Shown in pieces: positions 1 through 8,183 of a stretch of DNA of 11,402 nucleotides. The stretch is taken from NCBI GenBank assembly GCA_007120815.1, contig SKMY01000052.1, positions 1-11,402 of the forward strand, written 5' to 3'. The translations under genes and the position numbers were made by a program. This DNA comes from Syntrophomonadaceae bacterium (lineage in GTDB: Bacteria > Bacillota_D > Dethiobacteria > DTU022 > UBA8154). The notes below the pieces were generated by a model, which worked only from the letters and a program-made list of their open reading frames with translations, did not search any database and was not told the DNA's origin. Numbering within the stretch: the first letter of the stretch is position 1; each line of letters starts with the position of its first letter.

Positions 1-46
1 GGAAGCAAGAGAACCGTCCCCGTGCTTCCTCCGTCCCCGTGCTTCC
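1..46. repeat. REP-like palindromic unit with a partial second copy
   Basis: Positions 1-29 form a palindromic unit with arms GGAAGCA (1-7) and TGCTTCC (23-29) around the core AGAACCGTCCCC (10-21). A partial duplicate follows at 30-46, carrying CCGTCCCC (31-38) and a second TGCTTCC arm. The same core recurs between engB and the glycosylase gene and between birA and bioY. The downstream flank GCTTCCCCGG (41-50) and TTTCCTGG (62-69) also recurs at 8875-8899, so the element extends beyond the palindrome. The window starts at the first base of the unit, so a left partner may lie outside. Confidence 0.85.
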
Positions 47-139
47 CCGGCTTGGTTCCGATTTCCTGGTTGTATTGCTACTTTATTACTTCTTTGCCCG
101 CGCTAAAAGTCCTGCCCGAGGGTTTTGATTTTCCGCTTG

Positions 140-168
140 TTGCCAGGGTTTAAAAGATATGATAAAAT
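140..168 (+). promoter_or_regulatory. Candidate vegetative (sigma-A) promoter upstream of the tig leader
   Basis: A -35 box TTGCCA (140-145) and a -10 box TAAAAT (163-168) are separated by exactly 17 bases, in an A/T-rich setting. Transcription would start near 175, only about 40 bases before the terminator at 216-239. It therefore drives either a short RNA of about 65 nt or a tig leader that is attenuated. The match is good for both boxes; activity is inferred. Confidence 0.5.
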
Positions 169-215
169 GAAAAAAAGCACGGGCCGAAGTGAAGTGAGCT
201 GGAAAATACGGAACT

Positions 216-239
216 CGCCTTAAAAGGCGGCATTTTTTT
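216..239 (+). terminator. Rho-independent terminator upstream of tig
   Basis: A short stem CGCCT/AGGCG (216-220 and 225-229, loop TAAA) is followed by GCA and seven T residues (233-239). This is a typical intrinsic terminator. It sits about 40 bases after the predicted start of the promoter at 140-168 and about 130 bases before tig. It could end a small RNA, act as an attenuator, or be the end of a transcript from outside the window. Confidence 0.7.
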
Positions 240-249
240 AGTTTCAGTA

Positions 250-278
250 TTGAAATAAAACAGGCGTTGTGTTAAAAA
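250..278 (+). promoter_or_regulatory. Possible tig-proximal promoter
   Basis: TTGAAA (250-255) and TAAAAA (273-278) are spaced by 17 bases, downstream of the terminator at 216-239. If used, it would give tig-clpP-clpX a promoter independent of the upstream leader. The -10 box is only a moderate match, so confidence is limited. A 6-bp hairpin AAGAAG/CTTCTT (316-332, loop GCCGG) lies in the resulting leader. Nothing else was recognised in the remaining 1-370 sequence; no CIRCE or CtsR box is visible. Confidence 0.3.
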
Positions 279-370
279 GGGATAAACGGTTTACATTCAA
301 AGGGGTGGCGGCAGTAAGAAGGCCGGCTTCTTAATCTGTTCTGAACCGAATAAGGAGGTAAGCATAATCA

Positions 371-1807
371 GTGTACAAGTGGGAGAAAATAGACAACAAT
401 AAAGTCAACCTGGAAGTCGAAGTGCCCAAAGAAGAAGTCAACGATGCCCTGGACAAAGCCTACCGTAAAGTGGTAAAAAAAGTTGACATTCCGGGATTTC
501 GTAAGGGCAAAGTACCTCGAAAGGTCCTTGAAAATCGTTTTGGACCGGAAATCCTGTATGAAGATGCCCTGGACATTTTGGTAGACCCGGCTTATGCGAA
601 GGCGGTTAGCGAGTGCGATTTTGAGCCCATCGACCAGCCCGAATTTGAACTGGTGCAGATAGAGCAGGACAAACCACTTATTTTTAAAGTAACCGTGGAT
701 GTCAAGCCCGAAGTGGAACCGGGCGAGTATAAGGGTGTTACCGTGGCACATGTATCCCAGACTATCACAGACGAAGACGTTGAGCGCTACCTGGAATCCT
801 TAAGGCAGCAGCATGCCCGACTGGTTACCCAGGAGGACGCCGAGGTGCAGGAAAAGGACCTGGCAGTGATTGACTTTAAGGGCATGATAGATGGGGAACC
901 CTTTGAGGGTGGTGAAGGGGAAAACTACTCCCTGGAGATCGGTTCGGGAACCTTTATCCCCGGATTTGAAGAGCAGTTGATCGGTGCACGCGTCGGTAAT
1001 GAAAAAGAGGTTAACGTCACCTTCCCAGAGGACTACCAGGTCGATGATCTGGCCAATAAAGAGGCAGTATTTTACGTAAAAGTGAATGAAATTAAACGCC
1101 CCGAACTTCCTGAACTAAGCGACGATTTTATTCAAGAGTTAACCGAAGAGTTTTCTACCCTGGAGGAATTTCGCGCCGATGTGGAAAACAAGTTAAAAGA
1201 AAACCAGGAGCGCAGGGATAAAGTTGAACTGGAGACCAAGGTTGTCGAAAAAGTGGCGGAAGAAAACCCGGTGGAAGTGCCCGAGGTTCTTGTCAAGCGG
1301 GAGATAGACAACATGCTCAGTGAATTTGAATATTACCTGCGCATGCAGGGGCTGTCCCTGGAGCAGTACGGGAACCTGATTGAAGGCGGAATAGAAAAGC
1401 TGAAGGAGGAACGCCGGGAGGAAGCTGAAAAGCGTGCCCGGGCCAACCTGGTGCTGGATGCCATTATTAAAAAAGAAGAAATCATCGCCAGCATGAAAGA
1501 GATCGATGCGAAAATTGAGGAATTCTCTCAAGGCCAGGACGTGAATCCCGAGGAAGTCAAAGAAAAGTTTGCCCGGCAAGGCCGCCTGGACATGATCGCC
1601 CATGAAATTCGCTATCGCAAGGCGATCGACCTGCTGGTGGAACATGCCAACATCGTCGAGAAAACGGAAGAAGCCCCTGAACAAGAAACCGCTGAAAAGC
1701 CTGAATCTCTGGAGGATACATCTATTGAAGTGGAAACACCTGATGAAGAAAAAACACCGGGTGATGAAGTAACGCCTGATCAAGCGGAAAAGACCATTGA
1801 AGAATAA
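371..1807 (+). CDS. tig: Trigger factor (ribosome-associated chaperone, peptidyl-prolyl isomerase)
   Basis: Trigger factor binds the ribosome exit tunnel and shields nascent chains; its FKBP-like domain isomerises prolyl bonds. The 478-residue product has the N-terminal ribosome-binding domain with the signature GFRKGKVPR (residues 42-50), an FKBP-type domain at about 160-245 ([16 protein letters not shown], then [15 protein letters not shown]), and the helical C-terminal chaperone domain to about residue 428. Residues 429-478 are an extra acidic, proline- and threonine-containing tail, so the protein is longer than the usual 430-450 residues. The start is GTG at 371: the family's N-terminus begins here, and AGGAGGT (353-359) lies 11 bases upstream, slightly far. 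It is the first gene of tig-clpP-clpX, with 65 bases to clpP. Confidence 0.96.
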   Translation: MYKWEKIDNNKVNLEVEVPKEEVNDALDKAYRKVVKKVDIPGFRKGKVPRKVLENRFGPEILYEDALDILVDPAYAKAVSECDFEPIDQPEFELVQIEQDKPLIFKVTVDVKPEVEPGEYKGVTVAHVSQTITDEDVERYLESLRQQHARLVTQEDAEVQEKDLAVIDFKGMIDGEPFEGGEGENYSLEIGSGTFIPGFEEQLIGARVGNEKEVNVTFPEDYQVDDLANKEAVFYVKVNEIKRPELPELSDDFIQELTEEFSTLEEFRADVENKLKENQERRDKVELETKVVEKVAEENPVEVPEVLVKREIDNMLSEFEYYLRMQGLSLEQYGNLIEGGIEKLKEERREEAEKRARANLVLDAIIKKEEIIASMKEIDAKIEEFSQGQDVNPEEVKEKFARQGRLDMIAHEIRYRKAIDLLVEHANIVEKTEEAPEQETAEKPESLEDTSIEVETPDEEKTPGDEVTPDQAEKTIEE

Positions 1808-1826
1808 TCATTGATCATTTAACGGC

Positions 1827-1847
1827 CCGGCTTCAAAAAGCAGCCGG
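1827..1847 (+). other. Hairpin in the tig-clpP spacer
   Basis: CCGGCT (1827-1832) and AGCCGG (1842-1847) form a perfect 6-bp stem with a 9-base loop. No T-run follows, so it does not look like a terminator. It may be a processing or stability element that adjusts clpP relative to tig; that role is inferred. Confidence 0.35.
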
Positions 1848-1872
1848 ACAGAATGAAAGGAGAGGAAAAACG

Positions 1873-2469
1873 ATGCAGTTAGTTCCAATGGTTGTTGAGC
1901 AAACCAGCCGTGGGGAAAGAGCTTACGATATTTACTCCCGGTTATTAAAAGACAGAATTATTTTTATCGGCACCCCCATCGATGATAACGTGGCCAACCT
2001 GGTCATTGCCCAGCTTCTTTTTCTGGAGTCGGAGGATCCTGATAAAGATATCAACATCTACATCAACTCCCCCGGAGGCTTGATTTATTCCGGGCTGGCC
2101 ATATACGATACCATGCAGTATATCAAGCCTGACGTTTCGACGATTTGCGTCGGTCTGGCTGCCAGCATGGGCGCGGTGCTTCTTGCCGCCGGCTCCAAGG
2201 GCAAAAGGTACGCCCTGCCTCACTCCCGCATGATGATGCATCAACCGGCGGGCGGTGCCCAGGGCCAGGCCGTAGATATTGAAATTCACGCCAAAGAAAT
2301 CCTATTGATCCGAGAGTCTCTCAACAAGATCCTGTCAGACCATACGGGTCAGCCTGTAGAGCGTATTGCGACAGATACTGACAGAGATTACTACATGTCC
2401 GCCACTGGGGCGGTGGAGTACGGGTTAATCGACTCCGTCCTTGAGAACCGGGAACAAATGACGAGGTGA
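1873..2469 (+). CDS. clpP: ATP-dependent Clp protease proteolytic subunit ClpP
   Basis: ClpP is the serine peptidase that forms a tetradecameric chamber and degrades proteins fed in by ClpX or other Clp ATPases. The 198-residue product has the usual length and the conserved N-terminus [20 protein letters not shown]. The catalytic triad is visible: Ser98 in GLAASMGA, His123 in MMHQP, and Asp172 in [10 protein letters not shown]. The glycine-rich SPGG motif is at about 66-69. Translation starts at ATG 1873 behind AAAGGAGAGG. It follows tig by 65 bases and is followed almost directly by clpX, so the protease and its unfoldase are made together. No CtsR operator was seen upstream. Confidence 0.97.
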   Translation: MQLVPMVVEQTSRGERAYDIYSRLLKDRIIFIGTPIDDNVANLVIAQLLFLESEDPDKDINIYINSPGGLIYSGLAIYDTMQYIKPDVSTICVGLAASMGAVLLAAGSKGKRYALPHSRMMMHQPAGGAQGQAVDIEIHAKEILLIRESLNKILSDHTGQPVERIATDTDRDYYMSATGAVEYGLIDSVLENREQMTR

Positions 2470-2473
2470 AACC

Positions 2474-3736
2474 ATGTTTAAATTCAATGAAGAAAAAGGA
2501 CAATTAAAGTGTTCTTTTTGCGGTAAAACCCAGGAGCAGGTGCGCAAGCTGGTGGCCGGTCCTGGCGTGTATATTTGCGACGAGTGTATTGAACTTTGCA
2601 ACGAGATCATTGAAGAAGAGATCGGCGAAGATATGGACTTTAACATGGTTGACCTGCCCAAGCCCGTTGAAATCAACGAGGTGTTGAACAAGTACGTGAT
2701 CGGGCAGGAAAGTGCCAAGCGGGTCCTTTCTGTCGCTGTTTATAACCATTACAAGCGGGTGAACGCCGGTCAAAAAGTAGATGACGTGGAGCTGCAGAAA
2801 AGCAACATCATGCTTATCGGCCCCACGGGTGTAGGGAAGACCCTGCTGGCCCAAACCATGGCCCGTCTGCTCAACGTGCCCTTTGCCATCGCTGACGCCA
2901 CGTCCCTTACGGAAGCAGGCTACGTGGGTGAAGACGTGGAAAACATCCTGCTCAAGCTGATCCAGGCAGCCGACTATGACCTGGAAAAGGCGGAAAAAGG
3001 GATCGTTTACATTGATGAATTTGATAAAATTGCCCGTAAAAGCGAGAACCCTTCCATCACTCGGGATGTTTCCGGAGAAGGCGTGCAGCAGGCCCTGCTG
3101 AAAATTCTGGAGGGCACCGTGGCCAGTGTTCCGCCCCAGGGCGGTCGCAAGCACCCCCACCAGGAGTTTATGCAGATTGATACCACCGATATTCTGTTTA
3201 TCTGCGGCGGTGCTTTTGACGGCCTGGAAAAAATTATCCTCAAACGGATAGGGGCAGGTGGCATGGGTTTTGGTGCCGATGTCCGTCCCAAGCTGGACGT
3301 CAACATCGGCGATATACTCCGCCATGTGCGACCCGAAGATTTGATCAAGTACGGCCTGATCCCCGAGTGCGTGGGCCGGCTTCAGGTTATTGCCGTGCTG
3401 GATGCTCTGGACCGGGAGGCGCTGGTTCGGATTCTCACCGAACCGGTTAACGCCCTGGTCAAGCAGTATCAAAAAATGTTTGAACTCGATGGTGTCCAAC
3501 TGGAATTTAAAGACGGTGCCCTGGAAGCTATCGCCGATGAAGCCATCGGTCACAAAACGGGTGCCCGTGGTTTACGAGGTATTCTGGAAGGCATATTGCT
3601 CAATACTATGTATGAAATTCCTTCCAGGGATGATATAGAGAAGTGCACCATTACAACAGGTGTGGTCCGTAAAGAAGAAGAACCCAAGCTGTTAACCTCT
3701 TCGGGTAAAAAGAAAAAAGGGGCATCGGCTTCTTAG
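2474..3736 (+). CDS. clpX: ATP-dependent Clp protease ATP-binding subunit ClpX
   Basis: ClpX is the AAA+ unfoldase that recognises tagged substrates and threads them into ClpP. The 420-residue protein has an N-terminal zinc-binding domain with Cys13, Cys16, Cys35 and Cys38. It has Walker A GPTGVGKT (116-123), the pore loop GYVGED (149-154), Walker [10 protein letters not shown] (177-185), the RKH loop in GGRKHPHQ (223-230), and a sensor-2 region [10 protein letters not shown]. The ClpP-docking IGF loop reads MGF (264-266), a conservative change in the first residue. Its start codon lies four bases after the clpP stop, and the Shine-Dalgarno GAGGTG overlaps the end of clpP, indicating translational coupling. 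The last residues are a lysine-rich tail. A terminator follows at 3838. Confidence 0.97.
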   Translation: MFKFNEEKGQLKCSFCGKTQEQVRKLVAGPGVYICDECIELCNEIIEEEIGEDMDFNMVDLPKPVEINEVLNKYVIGQESAKRVLSVAVYNHYKRVNAGQKVDDVELQKSNIMLIGPTGVGKTLLAQTMARLLNVPFAIADATSLTEAGYVGEDVENILLKLIQAADYDLEKAEKGIVYIDEFDKIARKSENPSITRDVSGEGVQQALLKILEGTVASVPPQGGRKHPHQEFMQIDTTDILFICGGAFDGLEKIILKRIGAGGMGFGADVRPKLDVNIGDILRHVRPEDLIKYGLIPECVGRLQVIAVLDALDREALVRILTEPVNALVKQYQKMFELDGVQLEFKDGALEAIADEAIGHKTGARGLRGILEGILLNTMYEIPSRDDIEKCTITTGVVRKEEEPKLLTSSGKKKKGASAS

Positions 3737-3758
3737 GTAAAATACGTGCTTTCAGGAA

Positions 3759-3776
3759 GCCCGGTGCAGCCTGGGC
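3759..3776 (+). other. Hairpin downstream of clpX
   Basis: GCCCGG (3759-3764) and CTGGGC (3771-3776) can pair over six positions, one a G-U wobble, around the loop TGCAGC. It is followed by purine-rich sequence and not by T residues. It may protect the 3' end of the clpX transcript ahead of the terminator at 3838. The function is inferred. Confidence 0.3.
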
Positions 3777-3837
3777 AAAGATAAGCGGAGCCGATACCTT
3801 AGGAAGCGGAAACGCCATTTAAACTAAATACAAGCGG

Positions 3838-3865
3838 GCAGCCAAGACAGGCTGCTCTTTCTCTT
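3838..3865 (+). terminator. Rho-independent terminator of tig-clpP-clpX
   Basis: GCAGCC (3838-3843) and GGCTGC (3850-3855) form a perfect stem with loop AAGACA, followed by a T-rich tract (TCTTTCTCTTTCTTC). It lies about 100 bases after the clpX stop and separates the clpXP transcript from the lonB promoter region. Confidence 0.75.
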
Positions 3866-3921
3866 TCTTCTTCTATTTCATCCTGGCGACTTATTCTCTC
3901 ATCAATCTAAAGCAGGAATTT

Positions 3922-3951
3922 GGTTAATCTACACGAACTCCGGCAATACTA
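3922..3951 (+). promoter_or_regulatory. Candidate sigma-F-type (forespore) promoter for lonB
   Basis: The -10 candidate GGCAATACTA (3942-3951) fits the B. subtilis sigma-F consensus GGnrAnAnTw at every fixed position. It is preceded at a 15-base spacing by GGTTA (3922-3926), which matches four of five positions of GywTA. In B. subtilis lonB is known to be expressed in the forespore under sigma-F. Placement 50 bases before the lonB start and just after a terminator supports the call, but the motif is short and was found by eye. Confidence 0.4.
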
Positions 3952-3984
3952 AATTGAGATATTTTTAGACAGATAACAGGTTGT

Positions 3985-3990
3985 GGGAGG
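3985..3990 (+). promoter_or_regulatory. Ribosome binding site that fixes the lonB start
   Basis: GGGAGG lies 10 bases before GTG 4001. An upstream in-frame GTG at 3983 would put this site inside the coding region and has no Shine-Dalgarno of its own. The first ATG (4010) is 19 bases away. GTG 4001 is therefore preferred. Confidence 0.6.
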
Positions 3991-4000
3991 TTTTGCTATC

Positions 4001-5713
4001 GTGTATGGTATGCCTGGTGTGGTCGGTATCATCCAGCTGCTGTTTATTGTGATCATTGGGCTTTACGTCTGGAGCTTGATGAAGAATCAACGGGGCAGTA
4101 AGGTGACCATTGACCGGGAATCCACCAAGGAAATGGAAGAACTGTATCGCCTAAGAAAGCTGTCCCTGACAGAGCCCCTGTCAGAAAAAGTGCGTCCTTC
4201 TAATTTTAAAGAAATTATCGGCCAGATAGAAGGCCTTAAGGCCCTGAGAGCATCGTTATGCGGTCCCAATCCCCAGCACGTCCTGCTTTACGGCCCCCCC
4301 GGTGTGGGTAAAACCGCTGCTGCCCGCCTGGTTCTTGAAGAAGCGAAAAAAAACCAGCTGTCCCCCTTTTCCACCGAGGCCAAGTTTGTCGAAGTGGATG
4401 CCACGACCGTCCGATTTGACGAACGCGGGATTGCTGATCCCCTTATCGGAACGGTTCACGACCCCATATACCAGGGAGCGGGCCCCATGGGAGTCGCCGG
4501 TATTCCCCAACCCAAACCGGGTGCTGTAACCAAGGCCCACGGCGGTATTTTGTTTATAGACGAAATCGGGGAGCTTCATCCCATTCAGATCAACAAACTG
4601 TTAAAAGTGCTGGAAGACCGGAAAGTTTTTCTGGAAAGCGCGTATTACAACAGCGAAGATCGAAACATGCCCCGGCATATTCACGAGATTTTTCAAAACG
4701 GCCTTCCGGCAGATTTCCGCCTCATCGGAGCGACGACCCGCCAACCCGAGGAACTGCCTCCAGCGGTACGTTCCCGCTGCATGGAGATATTTTTCCGCAC
4801 CCTGGCGCCGGAAGAAATCAGCAAAATTGCCCACAACGCCGCCGAACGCATCGGGTATGCCTTGTCGAGAGACGCCTTGAAGGTTATCGAGGCATTTGCT
4901 ATGAACGGTCGCGAAGCCGTCAACATGGTCCAGACCGCCGCCGGGGTGGCCCAGAGTGAAGGAAGAAATAGCCTGGAAGCAGAGGACATGGAGTGGGTGG
5001 TCAACAACAGCCGGCTTTCCCCCAGGCCTGAAAAATGCATCCCTGAATGTCCCCAGGTGGGCGTGGTCAACGGTCTGGCGGTTTACGGCCCCAGTTTGGG
5101 GGCCATCCTGGAAATTGAGGCCAGCGTCTGTCAGGTGGAGAAAGGCGCCGGTCGCTTGAGTATTACCGGCGTTGTGGAAGAAGAAGAGATGGGGCGCATG
5201 GGTCGAACGCTGAAGCGTAAAGGGATGGCCCGAAGTTCGGTAGAAAATGTGCTAACCGTTTTGGGGTGGCACCTGGAATTAAGCATTCGCGATTATGATA
5301 TACACCTGAATTTCCCCGGTGGAGTCCCCGTTGACGGACCTTCGGCCGGGGTGGGCATTGCCACAGCAGTTTATTCAGCCATAACCGGCATCCCCGTCGA
5401 TAATACCGCCGCCATGACTGGCGAACTGTCCATCCGGGGACTGGTCTGTCCAGTAGGTGGCGTGATGACAAAAATTGAAGCAGCCCGGGAAGCGGGGGTA
5501 ACCCGTGTATTTATTCCCCGCAAGAACTGGCAGCACCTTTTCGACAAGGAAACACTCATCCAGGTGATCCCCGTTGACCATGTGCAGGAAGTGATAGAAC
5601 AGGTTCTTCAGGTGCAGATGCTCCCATCCAGCATGTCCAAGAAAACCGGGTCGGAAAGGGCTGCCAGGGAGTTTGTCTCCCTCAATGCAAAAAAAGAGGA
5701 TATTTGCGATTAG
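4001..5713 (+). CDS. lonB: Membrane-anchored ATP-dependent protease LonB
   Basis: LonB is the second Lon-type protease of endospore formers; in B. subtilis it acts in the forespore. The 570-residue product resembles it closely. It has an N-terminal hydrophobic segment (about residues 8-27) followed by KNQRG, which anchors it to the membrane. The AAA+ module has Walker A GPPGVGKT (98-105) and Walker B ILFIDEIGE (183-191). The C-terminal Lon protease domain carries the Ser448 (DGPSAG) and Lys491 (GGVMTK) dyad. It lacks the long N-terminal domain of LonA. The start is GTG 4001, chosen from GGGAGG at 3985-3990; GTG 3983 would add six residues. It is followed 79 bases later by lon. A sigma-F-like promoter lies upstream. 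Confidence 0.93.
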   Translation: MYGMPGVVGIIQLLFIVIIGLYVWSLMKNQRGSKVTIDRESTKEMEELYRLRKLSLTEPLSEKVRPSNFKEIIGQIEGLKALRASLCGPNPQHVLLYGPPGVGKTAAARLVLEEAKKNQLSPFSTEAKFVEVDATTVRFDERGIADPLIGTVHDPIYQGAGPMGVAGIPQPKPGAVTKAHGGILFIDEIGELHPIQINKLLKVLEDRKVFLESAYYNSEDRNMPRHIHEIFQNGLPADFRLIGATTRQPEELPPAVRSRCMEIFFRTLAPEEISKIAHNAAERIGYALSRDALKVIEAFAMNGREAVNMVQTAAGVAQSEGRNSLEAEDMEWVVNNSRLSPRPEKCIPECPQVGVVNGLAVYGPSLGAILEIEASVCQVEKGAGRLSITGVVEEEEMGRMGRTLKRKGMARSSVENVLTVLGWHLELSIRDYDIHLNFPGGVPVDGPSAGVGIATAVYSAITGIPVDNTAAMTGELSIRGLVCPVGGVMTKIEAAREAGVTRVFIPRKNWQHLFDKETLIQVIPVDHVQEVIEQVLQVQMLPSSMSKKTGSERAAREFVSLNAKKEDICD

Positions 5714-5732
5714 AAGAGAAATAACAGAAAAG

Positions 5733-5769
5733 ACCGGTAATGTATAAATGGTTGTGATTCCATTCCGGT
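5733..5769 (+). other. Inverted-repeat element in the lon leader
   Basis: AATGG (5747-5751) and CCATT (5760-5764) pair around an 8-base loop. CCGGT (5765-5769), directly adjacent, pairs with ACCGG (5733-5737) across a 9-base bulge TAATGTATA. Together they make a two-part hairpin ending seven bases before the AGGAGG of lon (5777-5782). It is not a CIRCE or CtsR box. It could be an operator or an mRNA structure affecting lon translation; this is inferred. Confidence 0.35.
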
Positions 5770-5792
5770 AGTGGAGAGGAGGAATAGATATA

Positions 5793-8183
5793 ATGAGCAA
5801 AATACTTGAACTGCCGTTACTTCCCCTTAGAGGGGTTATTGTTTTTCCAAACATGGTTATCCATCTGGATGTGGGCCGGGAGCGTTCGGTGAAGGCTCTG
5901 GATGAAGCCATGGTACACGACAATCAGATTTTTCTTGTGGCCCAAAAAGAGGCCAAAACAAACGAACCTGTGAATGATGACCTGTACAGCCTGGGGACGG
6001 TTGCCAACATTAAACAGACTTTAAAGCTTCCGGGTGGAACCCTACGGGTGTTGGTTGAGGGGCTGCACCGGGCCAGGATAGAAAAATTTCTACAGTCCGA
6101 ACCTTTTTTTAAGGCCAGGGTTGAAGAAATTCAAGAAGATGAAACCAAGACCAATGAAACTGAAGCCTTCATGCGCCACTTGTTGGATCAATTTGAACAA
6201 TACATTAAACTGAGCAAAAAGATCCCCCCCGAGGCATTCGCCACTGTTTCAGAAATTGATGAACCCGGAAGGTTGGCCGATGGGATGATTTCAAACCTGT
6301 CATTAAAACTGGAACAAAGACAGGAACTCCTGGAGGTTTTGCAGCCACAAGCGCGCCTGGAAAAACTGGCAGAAATCCTGAGCCGGGAGATGGAAATCCT
6401 TGAACTGGAAAAAAAGATCAACGTCAGAGTGCGCAAGCAGATGGAAAAAACCCAAAAAGAATATTACTTGCGGGAGCAGGTCAAGGCTATCCAAAAAGAA
6501 CTGGGTGAGCGGGACGAGCGTACTGCAGAAGCCGATGAATACCGTAAAAAAATCGCGGATGCCGGACTGCCCGAAGAAGCGGAAAAAAAAGCGCTTAACG
6601 AGCTGGACCGCCTGGAAAAAATGCCTCCGGCGGCGGCCGAGGCAGTTGTTGTCCGCAATTACCTGGACTGGATGCTGGAACTCCCCTGGTCTGTGATGAC
6701 AGAGGATCGCCTGGACCTGGACGTTGTGGAGCAAATACTGGAGGAGGACCATTACGGGCTGGAAAAAGTCAAGGAGCGAATCGTGGAGTACCTGTCCGTG
6801 CGTCGACTCACCCAAAAAATAAAAGGGCCCATTTTATGCCTGATCGGCCCTCCGGGTGTGGGGAAAACTTCCCTGGCGCGCTCCATTGCCCGCAGCCTGC
6901 AGAGGAAATTTGTGCGCATTTCCCTGGGGGGTGTACGGGACGAGGCGGAAATTCGCGGACACCGGCGCACCTATGTGGGTGCCCTTCCCGGTCGGATCAT
7001 CCAGGGGATCAAGCAGGCCAAGTCCAGGAACCCGGTTTTCTTGCTGGATGAGGTCGATAAAATGTCAACGGACTTTCGGGGAGACCCCTCGGCGGCCCTG
7101 CTGGAGGTCCTGGATCCCGAGCAGAACAACTCCTTTAGCGACCACTTCATTGAAGTGCCTTTTGATCTTTCCCAGGTGATGTTTATTACTACGGCAAACA
7201 GCCGGTTTAACATTCCCCAGGCTTTGCTGGATCGCATGGAAATCATATATATTGCCGGTTACACGGAAGAGGAAAAAGTTCGAATCGCCCAGAGGCACCT
7301 GATTAGAAAACAGCTGGATGAAAACGGGCTGACCCATGATAACCTCCGAATTTCCGAGGGAACCTTGAGGCACATTGTCCGGGAGTATACCCGGGAAGCC
7401 GGCGTGCGTAACCTGGAGCGGGAAATTGCCAACATTTGTCGAAAAACGGCGAAAGAGGTTGTCAAGAAAAAGGAATACCGCATCAGCGTAACCCGAAGCA
7501 ACCTGCATAAGTACCTGGGACCGCCCCGTTTCCGTTACGGGTTGGCCGAGAGAGAAAACGAGGTGGGTGTAGCGACCGGGGTGGCCTGGACCGAGACCGG
7601 CGGTGACCTGCTGGCCATCGAAGTGACCCTCATGAAAGGCAAAGGGAAACTCATCCTTACTGGAAAGCTGGGGGATATCATGCAGGAGTCTGCCCAGGCG
7701 GCATTGAGCTTTATCCGCTCCAGGGTAGAATTCTTAAATATTGACCCTGCTTTCCATGAAGAATACGATATCCACATCCATATTCCAGAAGGAGCTATCC
7801 CCAAAGACGGCCCTTCCGCCGGAATAACCATGGCAACAGCTATGATCTCCGCTCTCACCCAGGTGCCGGCCAATCGGCACGTGGCTATGACAGGGGAAAT
7901 TACACTCCGGGGCCGGGTTCTTGCCGTCGGGGGCGTAAAGGAAAAGGTGCTGGCTGCCCACCGTGCCGGGATAAAAACCATTATTTTACCGGCGGATAAC
8001 AAGAAAGACCTGACAGAAATCCCGGCCAATGTTCGCCGTAAGATCGATTTTGTACTGGTAGAGCACATTGACCAGGTGATAGAGAAAGCCCTGCTTAAAG
8101 AAGAAAAAAAGGAAGAAAAAAAGAAGGAAAATACCAATGAAGATCAAAAAAGCCGAGTTCCTGAGGTTGGCCACCCGGCCTGA
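5793..8183 (+). CDS. lon: ATP-dependent protease La (LonA)
   Basis: Lon is the soluble hexameric AAA+ protease that removes damaged and short-lived regulatory proteins. The 796-residue protein has the N-terminal LON substrate-binding domain (from LPLLPLRGVIVFPNMVIHLDVGR), a coiled-coil linker (about 190-270), Walker A GPPGVGKT (352-359), Walker B in VFLLDEVDK, and the protease domain with Ser675 (KDGPSAG) and Lys718 (GGVKEK, second Lys). AGGAGG (5777-5782) precedes ATG 5793. Residues 769-796 form a charged Lys/Glu tail beyond the normal end of the family, and the last 47 bases overlap engB. The tail is encoded by a polypurine tract with two in-frame A-AAA-AAG heptamers, so some product could end at residue 782 if ribosomes shift frame. 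Confidence 0.96.
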   Translation: MSKILELPLLPLRGVIVFPNMVIHLDVGRERSVKALDEAMVHDNQIFLVAQKEAKTNEPVNDDLYSLGTVANIKQTLKLPGGTLRVLVEGLHRARIEKFLQSEPFFKARVEEIQEDETKTNETEAFMRHLLDQFEQYIKLSKKIPPEAFATVSEIDEPGRLADGMISNLSLKLEQRQELLEVLQPQARLEKLAEILSREMEILELEKKINVRVRKQMEKTQKEYYLREQVKAIQKELGERDERTAEADEYRKKIADAGLPEEAEKKALNELDRLEKMPPAAAEAVVVRNYLDWMLELPWSVMTEDRLDLDVVEQILEEDHYGLEKVKERIVEYLSVRRLTQKIKGPILCLIGPPGVGKTSLARSIARSLQRKFVRISLGGVRDEAEIRGHRRTYVGALPGRIIQGIKQAKSRNPVFLLDEVDKMSTDFRGDPSAALLEVLDPEQNNSFSDHFIEVPFDLSQVMFITTANSRFNIPQALLDRMEIIYIAGYTEEEKVRIAQRHLIRKQLDENGLTHDNLRISEGTLRHIVREYTREAGVRNLEREIANICRKTAKEVVKKKEYRISVTRSNLHKYLGPPRFRYGLAERENEVGVATGVAWTETGGDLLAIEVTLMKGKGKLILTGKLGDIMQESAQAALSFIRSRVEFLNIDPAFHEEYDIHIHIPEGAIPKDGPSAGITMATAMISALTQVPANRHVAMTGEITLRGRVLAVGGVKEKVLAAHRAGIKTIILPADNKKDLTEIPANVRRKIDFVLVEHIDQVIEKALLKEEKKEEKKKENTNEDQKSRVPEVGHPA

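Noticed and set aside
267..297. TTGTGTTAA...GGTTTACATT resembling a BirA operator
   Set aside because: The half-sites are imperfect and the gene downstream is trigger factor, with no link to biotin.
2504..3553. Long open frame on the minus strand inside clpX (349 codons)
   Set aside because: It is the antisense of a strongly conserved gene and its product resembles no family; other antisense frames in tig, lonB, lon and birA were dismissed for the same reason.
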